DNA from: a bacterium
GTDB taxonomy: Bacteria > Bacteroidota > Ignavibacteria > Kapaibacteriales > UBA2268
DNA length: 64,000 nt
Reading direction: 5' to 3'
NCBI GenBank assembly: GCA_024711295.1
Contig: JANJTB010000029.1
Span: 1 to 64,000 of the forward strand
In this document: piece after piece, positions 29,228 through 38,673 of the stretch
Layout: every line of letters starts with the position of its first letter
Numbering within the stretch: position 1 is the first letter of the stretch
Position numbers and translations under genes: made by a program
The notes under the pieces: model-generated
What the model saw: only the letters and a program-made list of their open reading frames with translations
What the model was told of the DNA's origin: nothing
The model's database searches: none

Positions 29228-31237
29228 ATGAATAAGTATTTTTTGGTCGTAATTTTTGTAGTTTATATTGGATTGACAAATGAATTAATTTGCCAGTTAG
29301 AAGGTAATTTAAGGATTGATTCATTAAGAAAAGAAATCCCAAAGCTTAAGCACGACACCTCGAAAGTTAATGCTTTAATTGATTTATCCTACACACTTTA
29401 TTTCTCCTACCCTAAAGAAAGTATAGCTTTGGCAAATGAAGCTCTTGAATTATCCCGTAAACATAACTTTAAGTTTGGAGAATCCAGAGCTTATAGTAGC
29501 CTGGGTGTAACCTATACATTTGTTAAATCTGATTTTGCTAGAGGATTAGAATACTTCTTAAAATCCCTCAATATTAACATGGCAATTAATTTAGAAAAAG
29601 GGATTGCATCTAATTATGGAAATATTGGTGCCAATTATCACATGCAGGGTGATACTGTAAGTGCCCTGGAATATTATCATAAAGCATTACAAATTAACAA
29701 GAAGTTAAAAAACAGAAGGGCTCAGTCAACTAACTTAGGTAATATCGGAATGATATTATCATCCAAAGGGGAAAATGAAAAGGCATTGGAATACTTAAAC
29801 CAAGCACTTGATTTAGATATTAAGGAAGGTTTCAACGAAGGTATTGCAAGAAACTACGGCAGAATTGGCTTAGTTTTCAAAAATAAAATGGACTTTACAA
29901 AGGCATTTGAATACTTTGATAAAGCACTCAAGATAAACAACGAACTTGGTAACGAGACTGATATTGCTATTTGGCTATCTAAAATAGCAGAAACTTACAG
30001 TTTCTTGACTCGTGATAGTATAATATCAAAATTAAAGTATGAAACTAATATATTGCTTGACAAAAGAATTAATTTCGAAAAAAGTAAATATTATTATAAC
30101 CAAGCAAACGAACTTAACAAAAAATTAGGAGAACAAAAGTATCGTTGCGAGAATTTGGCAGCACTTTCAGAATTATACTTTAACATAGGGGATTATCTTA
30201 ATGCATACAAGCTGCATAAGGAATACAAATTACTAAATGACTCCTTGTTTAATATTGAAAAAACTAAAGAAATTGCCAACATTGAAGATATTCACAAGGT
30301 AAAAATCAAAGACAAAGAGATTTCAATACTTAAGTATCAGAATGAGAGTCAAAAATTGCAATCGTATTTGCTATTGGGTGGTGTTTACGTAATGTTTTTC
30401 GGCTTTGCGATTACACTATATAGTTATTTATCAAATAAGAAATTGAATAATGCGCTGAAAATTCAAAAAGCAATTGTCGAAGAAAAGAATGAACATATTA
30501 TTTCATCAATTAATTACGCTTCTACAATTCAACATGCCATTCTTCCTTGGGAAAGTACATTAAAAAAGGCATTTGAAGATGTTTTGATTTATTACAGGCC
30601 TAAAGATATAGTTTCAGGGGATTCCTATTGGTTTCAAGAATTCAATGGAGTTAAATTTTTAGCGGTTATAGACTGCACAGGTCATGGAATTCCAGGCTCG
30701 ATGCTTGCAGTAATTGCTAATTCAGTTCTTGACGATGCAATTATAAGCAAACAACTTACAGATACAGCCAAAATTCTGAACCACATGAACAGAAAAGTAA
30801 CTGAAGTACTTAATCAGAAACTAGTAGAAAATAAAATTCGTGATGGTATGGAAGTTGCAATAATTGCTATTTACAAAGATAAAATTCAATTCTCAGGTGC
30901 TGGGCGCCCTTTGTATATATTCAATGAAACCATTGAAATTATAAAAACTGATAAGCGAGGTATCGCCGGAAGTTCTTCTGATACTTCTTATACATTTTCT
31001 TCTGTTGAATTACAGAAAAATTGCAATCAGACTTTCTACCTTACTTCCGATGGCTTTGCTGACCAAATGAACGAAAACAGTAAAAAATACAGCACCAAAA
31101 GATTTGTAGAATTGCTCAACAAAATTAGTTCGAAACCATTTAATGAGCAGCAAGTGATGCTTGATTATGAATTCGAAGCACACCGTGGCTCAAGAGAGCA
31201 AATTGATGATATTACGATTATTGGAGTTAGAATATGA
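29228..31237 (+). CDS. TPR-transmembrane-PP2C (SpoIIE) phosphatase, paralog 1
   Basis: Membrane signalling phosphatase of 669 residues. An N-terminal signal or anchor segment is followed by about seven TPR units (for example GIASNYGNIGANYHMQGDT). A transmembrane helix near 380-400 (LLLGGVYVMFFGFAITLYSYL), a short coiled coil and a C-terminal PP2C SpoIIE domain come next. Metal-site motifs are IVSGDSYWF, AVIDCTGHGIPGSM, LTSDGFADQ and DDITIIGV. The predicted topology puts the TPRs in the periplasm and the phosphatase in the cytosol. A 212-nt AT-rich gap separates it from the Sia-like trio, so it may have its own promoter. It overlaps the next gene by 4 nt. Confidence 0.85.
   Translation: MNKYFLVVIFVVYIGLTNELICQLEGNLRIDSLRKEIPKLKHDTSKVNALIDLSYTLYFSYPKESIALANEALELSRKHNFKFGESRAYSSLGVTYTFVKSDFARGLEYFLKSLNINMAINLEKGIASNYGNIGANYHMQGDTVSALEYYHKALQINKKLKNRRAQSTNLGNIGMILSSKGENEKALEYLNQALDLDIKEGFNEGIARNYGRIGLVFKNKMDFTKAFEYFDKALKINNELGNETDIAIWLSKIAETYSFLTRDSIISKLKYETNILLDKRINFEKSKYYYNQANELNKKLGEQKYRCENLAALSELYFNIGDYLNAYKLHKEYKLLNDSLFNIEKTKEIANIEDIHKVKIKDKEISILKYQNESQKLQSYLLLGGVYVMFFGFAITLYSYLSNKKLNNALKIQKAIVEEKNEHIISSINYASTIQHAILPWESTLKKAFEDVLIYYRPKDIVSGDSYWFQEFNGVKFLAVIDCTGHGIPGSMLAVIANSVLDDAIISKQLTDTAKILNHMNRKVTEVLNQKLVENKIRDGMEVAIIAIYKDKIQFSGAGRPLYIFNETIEIIKTDKRGIAGSSSDTSYTFSSVELQKNCNQTFYLTSDGFADQMNENSKKYSTKRFVELLNKISSKPFNEQQVMLDYEFEAHRGSREQIDDITIIGVRI
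31058..31237 (+). repeat. Homologous 3' end shared by the three phosphatase paralogs, copy 1
   Basis: The last 180 nt of paralog 1 (from GCTGACC to the stop) align base for base with 34234-34413 and 36624 onward at an identity clearly above the rest of these genes. It encodes the final PP2C segment from ADQMNENSKKYSTKRFVEL to DDITIIGVRI. It is the most divergent of the three copies. Confidence 0.75.
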
Positions 31238-34200
31238 GAAAAACAATACTTATTTTTATAATGGCTTTAATTAGTATTTCCTTTATTCTGTTTGCTCAGA
31301 AGAATAAAGATCAGAAGGCAAAAAAGACAGATAAAAAGAAAGTTGAAATAAACAAATCTAACACAAAAACTGGAAAAGCAAGGCTGGATTCGTTGCTACG
31401 TGAGTTTAATTATTGGAAGAATCAAATTAAAATAACTACCGGCTACGCTGAAATTCCTTTTATAGCTGATACAAACTATATAGACTTACTTAATAGATTA
31501 TCACATGAATTTTTAAACAAAGACTCCCTCAAAAATATTGATTTTGCAAACAAAGCTCTAGAATATTCAAAATTAATTAATTATACAAGAGGTGAGGGTA
31601 TAGCTTATAATCAATTAGGAAATCATTATAACAAGTATAAATATTTTGAACAATCCGAGCATTATTACAAGCTTACTTTTGAAAAATCAAAAGAAGTTAA
31701 TAACTGGGAATATATGGGTGTTGCTGTCATGAATATGGGTTGGCAATTCTCGAATTTGAGAAAATATGATTCAGCATTGATAAAATATAATGAAGCATTA
31801 ACTTATTATGATAAAGGGAAGGTTCCGCTTTCCAGATACAATGCAATTTTCAATCTTAAAAAAAATGCACTGAGAAATCAAGGAAAAATTAATGAATCAA
31901 TTCATAATTTCGAGCAGATGCTATCATTCGCCCAGTATAATGGTGATGCTGACTTTTATTACAGTGCTTTAAATGATTATGCAGCTTTCTACTCAGATCT
32001 GGGAGATAAAATAAAAGCTACTGAATTAATGAAAGAGGCTTATGAGTTTGCTAAATTAAAAGAGATGAATGATGTTGAGTTACTCTCTTTAACTAACTTG
32101 GCTTCTATGTACGTAGCAAATAGATCAATTAATGAAGCAGTTGATTACAATGATAAAGCATTAAAATTATCAATTAATAAAAATGATACTGAATTTAGAG
32201 GAATAATCTTCAGAAATTTGGGTATTGTACATTTGATGAAGGGAGAAAACAAATTAGCAGACTCACTCTTTAACTTATCTAAAGAACATTCAAAAAAATA
32301 TCGTACATTAGATAATTATATAAGTGATATTATGCTCATTGGATTAAAATATTGGGAAAATGATGAAGCCGATATTGCATTGGAATATTATCTTGAAGCT
32401 GAAAAAGAAGCTGTAAAATTACCATTTGGTACTTCAAGCGAAGGTATGTTGAATTATAATATGTCTTTAATTTATCAGAAGAAGGGGCTATATTCCAAAT
32501 CTTTAGAATATGCAGTTAAAAATTTGAAAAGAGCTGAAAAGCAGAAAGATTCACTTGACATTGCACTTTCATATTCATCAATTGCAAGTATATACTATAA
32601 TTTAAAGGAATTAGATAAAGCTATTGATTATCTGAACGAAAGTATAAATATCTACAAAAAATATAAAATTAATAATAGGTTAGCTTTATCTTATTACAAT
32701 ATCTCACTTTTTTACAAGGGAAAAAATGAAATTGATAAATCCATTGCAGCTTTACATGAATCATTAAAATATGCAGAATTAAATAAAGATTTTAGTACAA
32801 TAATCTTAGTTCAAGGTACTTTAGCTGATTTAGAGTTATCAAACAGCAAAATTAAAGACTACGACAAGGCAATAAAATCCAGACTCAGAAATGTGCAAAT
32901 TTTTGATTCATTAGGTGAAAGATCATCATTAGCTTATGAATATTATAAGATTGGTTATTATTTCCATGAACAATATGCAGATACAACAATTAATGATAGC
33001 GTCAAGATTACTGAGTTTCTAAAATCTGGGTACGATTATAAAGAGAAAGCACTTAATTTATATAAGAAAACTAAAAATCATCAAAAAATTGTTAGCTTAT
33101 TAAAGGAATTAAGCTATATTAGCCAAGAGATGAACGAACCTAAAAGGGCTCTTGATTATTACATCGAGTATTCAGAACTAAAAGACTCATTACAAAAAAT
33201 TGACAATCAGAAAGAGCTTGCTGATTTAAAATCAAAAAGAGAACTCGAAGTCAAAGAAAAGGAAAATCAATTACTTTTTCAAAAAAGTGAGCTGCAAAAC
33301 CTTGAATTATTGCGACAAAAACAGGGCATTGCTCTTTTAGGCAAAGAAAAAGAGATTCAAAAATTAGCTCTTGATAATGAGATAAAAGAAAAAAATGATA
33401 AAGAACAAAAACTGAAATTAGCTGAGCAGGATAGAATTATCAAGGAAGGAATAATAAAATCACTGGATAGAGAAAAAGACCTTCAAAATGCTCAGTTAAC
33501 CACACAGAAATTCCAAAGAAATTTCTTTTTATTAGGGATAATAATACTTTTGATCCTGATAATTTTAGCTTACATCAGGTCGAGAGAAAAGAAAAAATTG
33601 ATTGAAAAGTTATCAATTCAAAATAATGAAATTGAATCTCAAAAATCACTTCTCGAAGAAAAGAATACCGAGATTGTTGATTCAATAAACTACGCTGCTA
33701 CAATTCAAAATGCACTTTTGCCTTGGTCAAGTGTACTTAATAATAGCTTTAAAGATCATTTTGTTATTTATAAGCCAAAAGATATTGTATCAGGAGATTC
33801 TTACTGGTTTCAGGAAGTTGATGGTATTAAGTTTTTGGCTGTAATTGACTGCACTGGTCATGGTGTTCCCGGCTCAATGCTTACAGTAATTGCTAATTCA
33901 GTATTAGATGATGCTGTACTGAGTAAGAAATTAACTTCAACCTCCGAAATTTTAACATATATGAATGGAAAAGTGACTGAAGTATTAAATCAAAGATTAG
34001 TAGAAAATTCAATTCGTGATGGTATGGAAGTAGCTTTACTTTCAATTCAAAAAGGTAGTATTCAATTCTCCGGTGCGGGTCGACCCCTATATTTGAAAAA
34101 TGGAACGATGGAAATTATTAAGACTGATAAGCGAGGAATTGCCGGACAAAATGATAACGATAACTACAATTATTCATCAGTAGAAATTAAGAAATCTGAT

Positions 34201-34413
34201 AATCTAATTTTATATTTATCTAGTGATGGATATGCTGACCAGATGAACGAAAACAGCAAAAAATACAGCACCAAAAGATTTGTAGAATTGCTTGACAAAA
34301 TTAGTTCGAAACCATTTAATGAGCAGCAAGTGATGCTTGATAATGAATTCGAAACCCACCGTGGCGCAAGAGAGCAAATTGATGATATTACTATTGTTGG
34401 AGTTAGAATATGA
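31234..34413 (+). CDS. TPR-transmembrane-PP2C (SpoIIE) phosphatase, paralog 2 (longest)
   Basis: Largest of the three tandem paralogs (1059 residues). A signal or anchor segment (MRKTILIFIMALISISFILF) leads into a Lys-rich linker, then around twelve TPR-like repeats up to about residue 650. A long coiled coil rich in Lys/Glu/Gln follows, then a transmembrane helix near 770-790 (LLGIIILLILIILAYI) and the PP2C domain (IVSGDSYWF, AVIDCTGHGVPGSM, LSSDGYADQ, DDITIVGV). The sensory part is nearly twice as long as in paralog 1 while the catalytic domain is conserved, so the paralogs probably read different inputs and share a substrate. The start and stop both overlap neighbours by 4 nt. Confidence 0.85.
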   Translation: MRKTILIFIMALISISFILFAQKNKDQKAKKTDKKKVEINKSNTKTGKARLDSLLREFNYWKNQIKITTGYAEIPFIADTNYIDLLNRLSHEFLNKDSLKNIDFANKALEYSKLINYTRGEGIAYNQLGNHYNKYKYFEQSEHYYKLTFEKSKEVNNWEYMGVAVMNMGWQFSNLRKYDSALIKYNEALTYYDKGKVPLSRYNAIFNLKKNALRNQGKINESIHNFEQMLSFAQYNGDADFYYSALNDYAAFYSDLGDKIKATELMKEAYEFAKLKEMNDVELLSLTNLASMYVANRSINEAVDYNDKALKLSINKNDTEFRGIIFRNLGIVHLMKGENKLADSLFNLSKEHSKKYRTLDNYISDIMLIGLKYWENDEADIALEYYLEAEKEAVKLPFGTSSEGMLNYNMSLIYQKKGLYSKSLEYAVKNLKRAEKQKDSLDIALSYSSIASIYYNLKELDKAIDYLNESINIYKKYKINNRLALSYYNISLFYKGKNEIDKSIAALHESLKYAELNKDFSTIILVQGTLADLELSNSKIKDYDKAIKSRLRNVQIFDSLGERSSLAYEYYKIGYYFHEQYADTTINDSVKITEFLKSGYDYKEKALNLYKKTKNHQKIVSLLKELSYISQEMNEPKRALDYYIEYSELKDSLQKIDNQKELADLKSKRELEVKEKENQLLFQKSELQNLELLRQKQGIALLGKEKEIQKLALDNEIKEKNDKEQKLKLAEQDRIIKEGIIKSLDREKDLQNAQLTTQKFQRNFFLLGIIILLILIILAYIRSREKKKLIEKLSIQNNEIESQKSLLEEKNTEIVDSINYAATIQNALLPWSSVLNNSFKDHFVIYKPKDIVSGDSYWFQEVDGIKFLAVIDCTGHGVPGSMLTVIANSVLDDAVLSKKLTSTSEILTYMNGKVTEVLNQRLVENSIRDGMEVALLSIQKGSIQFSGAGRPLYLKNGTMEIIKTDKRGIAGQNDNDNYNYSSVEIKKSDNLILYLSSDGYADQMNENSKKYSTKRFVELLDKISSKPFNEQQVMLDNEFETHRGAREQIDDITIVGVRI
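34101..34316 (+). repeat. Near-identical block in phosphatase paralog 2 (copy of 36491-36706)
   Basis: This 216-nt block differs from 36491-36706 (offset 2390) at only three positions by direct comparison. The 200 nt immediately upstream (33901-34100 against 36291-36490) differ at about 24 positions, many in third codon positions. The abrupt change suggests recent gene conversion or recombination between the tandem copies. Confidence 0.88.
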
Positions 34414-36842
34414 AAATGTACTTTCAGATTATTTTTGTATTCCTTATTATCAACATTTTATCAGTATTAAACGTAACATCCCAAAATAAGGGACCAACAA
34501 TGGTTGATTCATTGATAAATGTTTCAAAGAAAATTAAAGAAGATACTAATAAAGTTAAAATTTATTATCAAATCGCAAGAACTTTCATACAAAATGAATA
34601 TGAATTTGATAAAGAATTTGAAAATTCTACATTTTATGAATATGCAAATAAAGGTCTGAACCTGTCAAAGAAAATAAATTTTGTAAGAGGAATTGGTGAT
34701 TACTATAGAGTAATGGGTAGTTTCAATTGGAGTATTGAAAAAATAAAAGAAGCAATAGAAAACTTTGAAACATCAATAAATTATAGTAAATATTTAGATA
34801 CAATTAGTGTTGCTCGGACTTATTATCAGTTAGGTGTATTAAACTCAATTAGCGCAAATTATACAAAATCATTGGAATACTTACTTAATGCTTTAAAATT
34901 GTACGAATCTATTAATGATACTAAAGGCGTAGGTAGTTGTTTAAGTGATATTGGCTCACTCTATCTTTACCTATCAGATTATAATGAATCAGAAAAATAT
35001 TTGTTAAAAGCATTAGAGATTAACGAAAAGAATAAGGATACTTTTTATCTTAAACTCAATTATTCAAATTTAGGATTAGTTAAAGATGCAAAAAGTGAAT
35101 TTAAAGAGGGATTAAAATATCAATTAAAAAGTTTAAAACTTTTGGGTTCGGATATTAATAAGGATCATATTACATCTTATATTAATTTAGGAAATAGTTA
35201 TTTAAGGTTAGTTGATTATAAAAATGCAGAAATGTACTATCAAATGGTAATAGATTCTTCAAAAGTATATAATTGTGAAACTTGTAAAGTTCTTGGTCTT
35301 AGCAGGTTTGCTAATCTGATAAATTCAAGAATTAAAAATAAAATTAAAGATATTGATTACAAATTGGATTCAATTGATATAGAAAATCTAAACAAAAGTA
35401 TTAGATATTTAAATGAGAGTTTACAAATTTTCCAAACAAATATCAATTTTAAAGAAATTATCACTGTTAAACTCTTACTGTCAGAAACTTATGAATTGAA
35501 AAATGATTTTAGTAGTGCATTTACTACATTCAAAGAAGCTGTCAATTTGCAAGATTCAATTAGTACGATTGAAGTTAAAACCAAGATTGCAGATCTTGAA
35601 TCAAAACGTGCATTAGAGATACAAGAAAAAGAAAATCAAATTTTATTAAAAGATAATGAATTAATAAATGCTACCCTTATTCAAAATAAACAACAACTGA
35701 CTTTAGCGGAAAAAGAAAAGCAATTGCAACATTTAGCATATTTGAAAGAACAAGCAGAAAAACAAGAAAAGGAAAAGCAACTTACTCTATCCGAAACCCA
35801 AATGAAATTACAAAAAAGTCAAATAGAATCATTAGATAAAGACAAAGAAAGACAAAATGCAGAATTAAAGACAAAAAGTTTACAAAGGAACTTCTTAATT
35901 GCTAGTGCAATTGTTTTTATAATATTATTCTTGATTGCATTCATTCGATTTAGAGAAAAGAAAAAATTAAGTGAAAAATTATCATTACAGAATGCAGAGA
36001 TTGAAAGACAGAAAAATTTAGTAGAAACCCAGAAACAATTTCTTGAAGAGAAAAATCATCAAATAATGTCATCAATTTCTTATGCAGCAACAATACAGAA
36101 TGCGATTTTGCCCTGGGAAACAAGCATAACCAATTCCTTTGATGAAATTTTTATCCTTTTTAAGCCAAAGGATATAGTTTCCGGTGATTCGTATTGGTTT
36201 CAAGAAGTTGACGGTATTAAGTTTTTGGCTGTAATTGACTGCACCGGACATGGTGTTCCAGGCTCGATGCTTACAGTGATTGCAAATTCAGTTTTGGATG
36301 ATGCTGTCCTAAGTAAGAAATTAACTACTACTTCTGAAATATTAACTTATATGAATGGAAAAGTTACTGAAGTATTAAATCAGAGATTAGCAGAAAATTC
36401 AATTCGTGATGGAATGGAAGTAGCTTTACTTTCAATTCAAAAAGATAGAATTCAGTTCTCAGGTGCTGGAAGACCACTCTATTTAAAAAATGGAACGATG
36501 GAAATTATTAAGACTGATAAGCGAGGAATTGCCGGACACAATGATAACGATACCTACAATTATTCATCAGTAGAAATTAAGAAATCTGATAATCTAATTT
36601 TATATTTATCTAGTGATGGATATGCTGACCAGATGAACGAAAACAGCAAAAAATACAGCACAAAAAGATTTGTAGAATTGCTTGACAAAATTAGTTCGAA
36701 ACCATTAAGTGAGCAGCAAGTTCTGCTTGATAATGAATTCGAAACCCACAAGGGAAACAGAGAGCAAATTGATGATATTACTATTGTTGGAGTAAGAATT
36801 TCAAAAAAAGGCTTGAATAAATCAAGCCCTTTTTTGAAATAA
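34410..36842 (+). CDS. TPR-transmembrane-PP2C (SpoIIE) phosphatase, paralog 3
   Basis: Third tandem paralog (810 residues): signal or anchor segment, about seven TPR-like repeats, coiled coil, transmembrane helix near 495-515 (FLIASAIVFIILFLIAFI), second coiled coil and PP2C domain (IVSGDSYWF, AVIDCTGHGVPGSM, LSSDGYADQ, DDITIVGV). Its two sisters stop right after GVRI, but this one continues with SKKGLNKSSPFLK. The extra codons run through an inverted repeat that looks like the operon terminator (36803-36835). Translation therefore ends inside or just past the hairpin. The start overlaps paralog 2 by 4 nt. The 3' part is almost identical to that of paralog 2. Confidence 0.85.
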   Translation: MKMYFQIIFVFLIINILSVLNVTSQNKGPTMVDSLINVSKKIKEDTNKVKIYYQIARTFIQNEYEFDKEFENSTFYEYANKGLNLSKKINFVRGIGDYYRVMGSFNWSIEKIKEAIENFETSINYSKYLDTISVARTYYQLGVLNSISANYTKSLEYLLNALKLYESINDTKGVGSCLSDIGSLYLYLSDYNESEKYLLKALEINEKNKDTFYLKLNYSNLGLVKDAKSEFKEGLKYQLKSLKLLGSDINKDHITSYINLGNSYLRLVDYKNAEMYYQMVIDSSKVYNCETCKVLGLSRFANLINSRIKNKIKDIDYKLDSIDIENLNKSIRYLNESLQIFQTNINFKEIITVKLLLSETYELKNDFSSAFTTFKEAVNLQDSISTIEVKTKIADLESKRALEIQEKENQILLKDNELINATLIQNKQQLTLAEKEKQLQHLAYLKEQAEKQEKEKQLTLSETQMKLQKSQIESLDKDKERQNAELKTKSLQRNFLIASAIVFIILFLIAFIRFREKKKLSEKLSLQNAEIERQKNLVETQKQFLEEKNHQIMSSISYAATIQNAILPWETSITNSFDEIFILFKPKDIVSGDSYWFQEVDGIKFLAVIDCTGHGVPGSMLTVIANSVLDDAVLSKKLTTTSEILTYMNGKVTEVLNQRLAENSIRDGMEVALLSIQKDRIQFSGAGRPLYLKNGTMEIIKTDKRGIAGHNDNDTYNYSSVEIKKSDNLILYLSSDGYADQMNENSKKYSTKRFVELLDKISSKPLSEQQVLLDNEFETHKGNREQIDDITIVGVRISKKGLNKSSPFLK
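36491..36706 (+). repeat. Near-identical block in phosphatase paralog 3 (copy of 34101-34316)
   Basis: Partner of the block at 34101-34316: 213 of 216 positions match. Identity falls again after the shared ACCATT at the 3' edge, where paralog 3 reads LSEQQVLLDNEF and paralog 2 reads FNEQQVMLDNEF. Confidence 0.88.
36803..36835. terminator. Bidirectional terminator overlapping the 3' end of a coding region
   Basis: GGCTTGA (36810-36816) pairs with TCAAGCC (36822-36828) around a 5-nt loop, extended by an A-run on the left and a T-run on the right with one mismatch. It can act on both strands. It serves the phosphatase operon (plus) and the converging acyltransferase gene ending at 36856 (minus). 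It lies inside the last codons of phosphatase paralog 3. Confidence 0.82.
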
Positions 36843-36855
36843 AAATTAGATAGAA

Positions 36856-38589
36856 CTATAAGGTAATTGTATTTTCGCTCATTGATTCTAAACTCTTAAC
36901 GAATGCTGCAAGTGTTTGTCCAGCAAGCATACCATCAATGACTCTGTGGTCATAGGTAATCGAACAATACATCATGTGTCGGACTAAAATTAAGTCATTC
37001 CCTTCAACTTCTTTAACAACAGCACGTTTTTTGATTGCACCAACACCGAAAATTCCACACTGTGGCTGATTAATAACAGGAGTGCCAAACAAAGTACCAA
37101 AAGTACCAACATTAGTTAATGTGAATGTTCCTCCCTGAATTTCATCAGGCAAAAGCTTTTTATTTCTTGCTCTTGAAGATAAATCGAATACTGAACGAGC
37201 TAAACCGGTAATATTCAATACTTCTGAATTTTTGATAACAGGAACAATTAAATTACCATCAGGAAGAGCTGTTGCAACTCCAAGGTTAATTCTCTTATGG
37301 CGAAGAATATTCTTACCATCAACGCTAACATTTACCATCGGAAATTGTCTGATTGCATCAATTGCTGCTTTAGTAAAAAATGGTGTAAATGTAAGTTTGA
37401 ATCCTTCTTGTTTCTCAAATTGATTTTTATACTTTTCTCTAAAGTTCACAAGATTGGTAACATCTACTTCTGCAACACTGGTTACATGAGCAGAAGTATG
37501 CTTAGAATAAACCATGTGTTCAGAAATTAGTTGACGAATTCTATCCATCGGAATCACTTCAACATCATCTCCGCTTGGGAATGATATTTGTGGTGCCTTT
37601 GATACAACAGGTGCTGATTTTGGTGAATCAGCCGATTTAGTTGTCGAAGTAGCAGTTGTTGCTGGGGCTGCAACAACCGGAGCTGATTTTCTATTTTCAA
37701 TATACTTATTTAAATCTTCTTTTGTTATTCTGCCTTGTACTCCGGATCCATGAATTTGCATCAATTCTTCCAAAGTAATACCGTTATCTTTTGCCATCGA
37801 ACGAACTAGTGGAGAGAAAAACTTATCATCTTTACGTGATGGTATCTCAGTTGTGCCACCAACTACAGGTACAACAACACTAATCGGTTTTGGATCTTCT
37901 ACTTTTGCAGTAGGTTGAGAAGTAACAGGAGTCTCAGTAGTCTTAGCCGGCTGAGGTTGTGCTGATGGTGCGGAAGCAACTACCCCTCCACTTGTTGAAA
38001 TTTTTGCAATAACTACGCCAACTTCTACAGTATCCCCCTCTTGAGCAATTATCTGAGCAATTGTACCCGCAACAGGTGATGGAACTTCTGTATCAACTTT
38101 GTCAGTGGATATTTCAAGAATCATTTCATCTCGCTCAACAAGCTCTCCAACTTTCTTAATCCATTTAATTATAGTACCTTCCTGTAATGACTCACCCATT
38201 TTTGGCATAACTACATCTATTAGATTACTATTGCCTGCCTGTACGGGTGCAGGTGTAGCCTGAGCAGCAGTTTTTTCTTCAATCACTACAGCTGTTTTAG
38301 TTTCTACAACAGTTTGTGCCGTTGAAACAGTTGTAGAAACCGAAGCATTCATATCAGTGTCGATAACTGCAATAGGAGTACCAACTTCGACTGTTTCCTG
38401 CTCATTTACCAATATTTTAACAAGAATACCTGCGCTTGGTGCAGGTACTTCAGTATCAACTTTATCTGTAGATATTTCAAGAATCATCTCATCACGCTCT
38501 ACTACATCACCTTCTTTTTTCAACCACTTAGTGATTGTGCCTTCCTGAAGTGATTCACCCATCTTGGGCATAGGTACTTCAATTTTCAT
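36856..38589 (-). CDS. Dihydrolipoamide acyltransferase (E2) with two lipoyl domains
   Basis: E2 component of a 2-oxo acid dehydrogenase complex (577 residues). Two lipoyl domains are present, with lipoyl-lysine at K43 and K164, each in ISTDKVDTEVP. They are separated by Ala/Thr/Pro/Val-rich linkers. A peripheral subunit-binding domain (about 255-297, FFSPLVRSMAKDNGI ... GRITKEDLNKYI) and the catalytic acyltransferase domain follow, with H548 and D552 in DHRVIDG. Whether it serves pyruvate, branched-chain or 2-oxoglutarate dehydrogenase cannot be decided from sequence alone; the lipoyl sequence MPKMGESLQEGTI resembles branched-chain and succinyl E2s. No E1 or E3 gene adjoins it. The Kgd-like E1/E2 fusion at 55855-59445 lacks a lipoyl domain and could use this one. 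Confidence 0.88.
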   Translation of the reverse strand: MKIEVPMPKMGESLQEGTITKWLKKEGDVVERDEMILEISTDKVDTEVPAPSAGILVKILVNEQETVEVGTPIAVIDTDMNASVSTTVSTAQTVVETKTAVVIEEKTAAQATPAPVQAGNSNLIDVVMPKMGESLQEGTIIKWIKKVGELVERDEMILEISTDKVDTEVPSPVAGTIAQIIAQEGDTVEVGVVIAKISTSGGVVASAPSAQPQPAKTTETPVTSQPTAKVEDPKPISVVVPVVGGTTEIPSRKDDKFFSPLVRSMAKDNGITLEELMQIHGSGVQGRITKEDLNKYIENRKSAPVVAAPATTATSTTKSADSPKSAPVVSKAPQISFPSGDDVEVIPMDRIRQLISEHMVYSKHTSAHVTSVAEVDVTNLVNFREKYKNQFEKQEGFKLTFTPFFTKAAIDAIRQFPMVNVSVDGKNILRHKRINLGVATALPDGNLIVPVIKNSEVLNITGLARSVFDLSSRARNKKLLPDEIQGGTFTLTNVGTFGTLFGTPVINQPQCGIFGVGAIKKRAVVKEVEGNDLILVRHMMYCSITYDHRVIDGMLAGQTLAAFVKSLESMSENTITL

Positions 38590-38673
38590 TAAAAATTCTC
38601 CGATTTTAAATATTTATGCAGTGTTAAATTTCTTAATTTATTTGTAAATACAAAAAAGTATAAAACAAAAAAA

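Noticed and set aside
38130-38585. The two lipoyl domains as a recent DNA duplication
   Set aside because: The proteins are alike, but the codons have diverged, so this is an old domain duplication typical of E2 enzymes.
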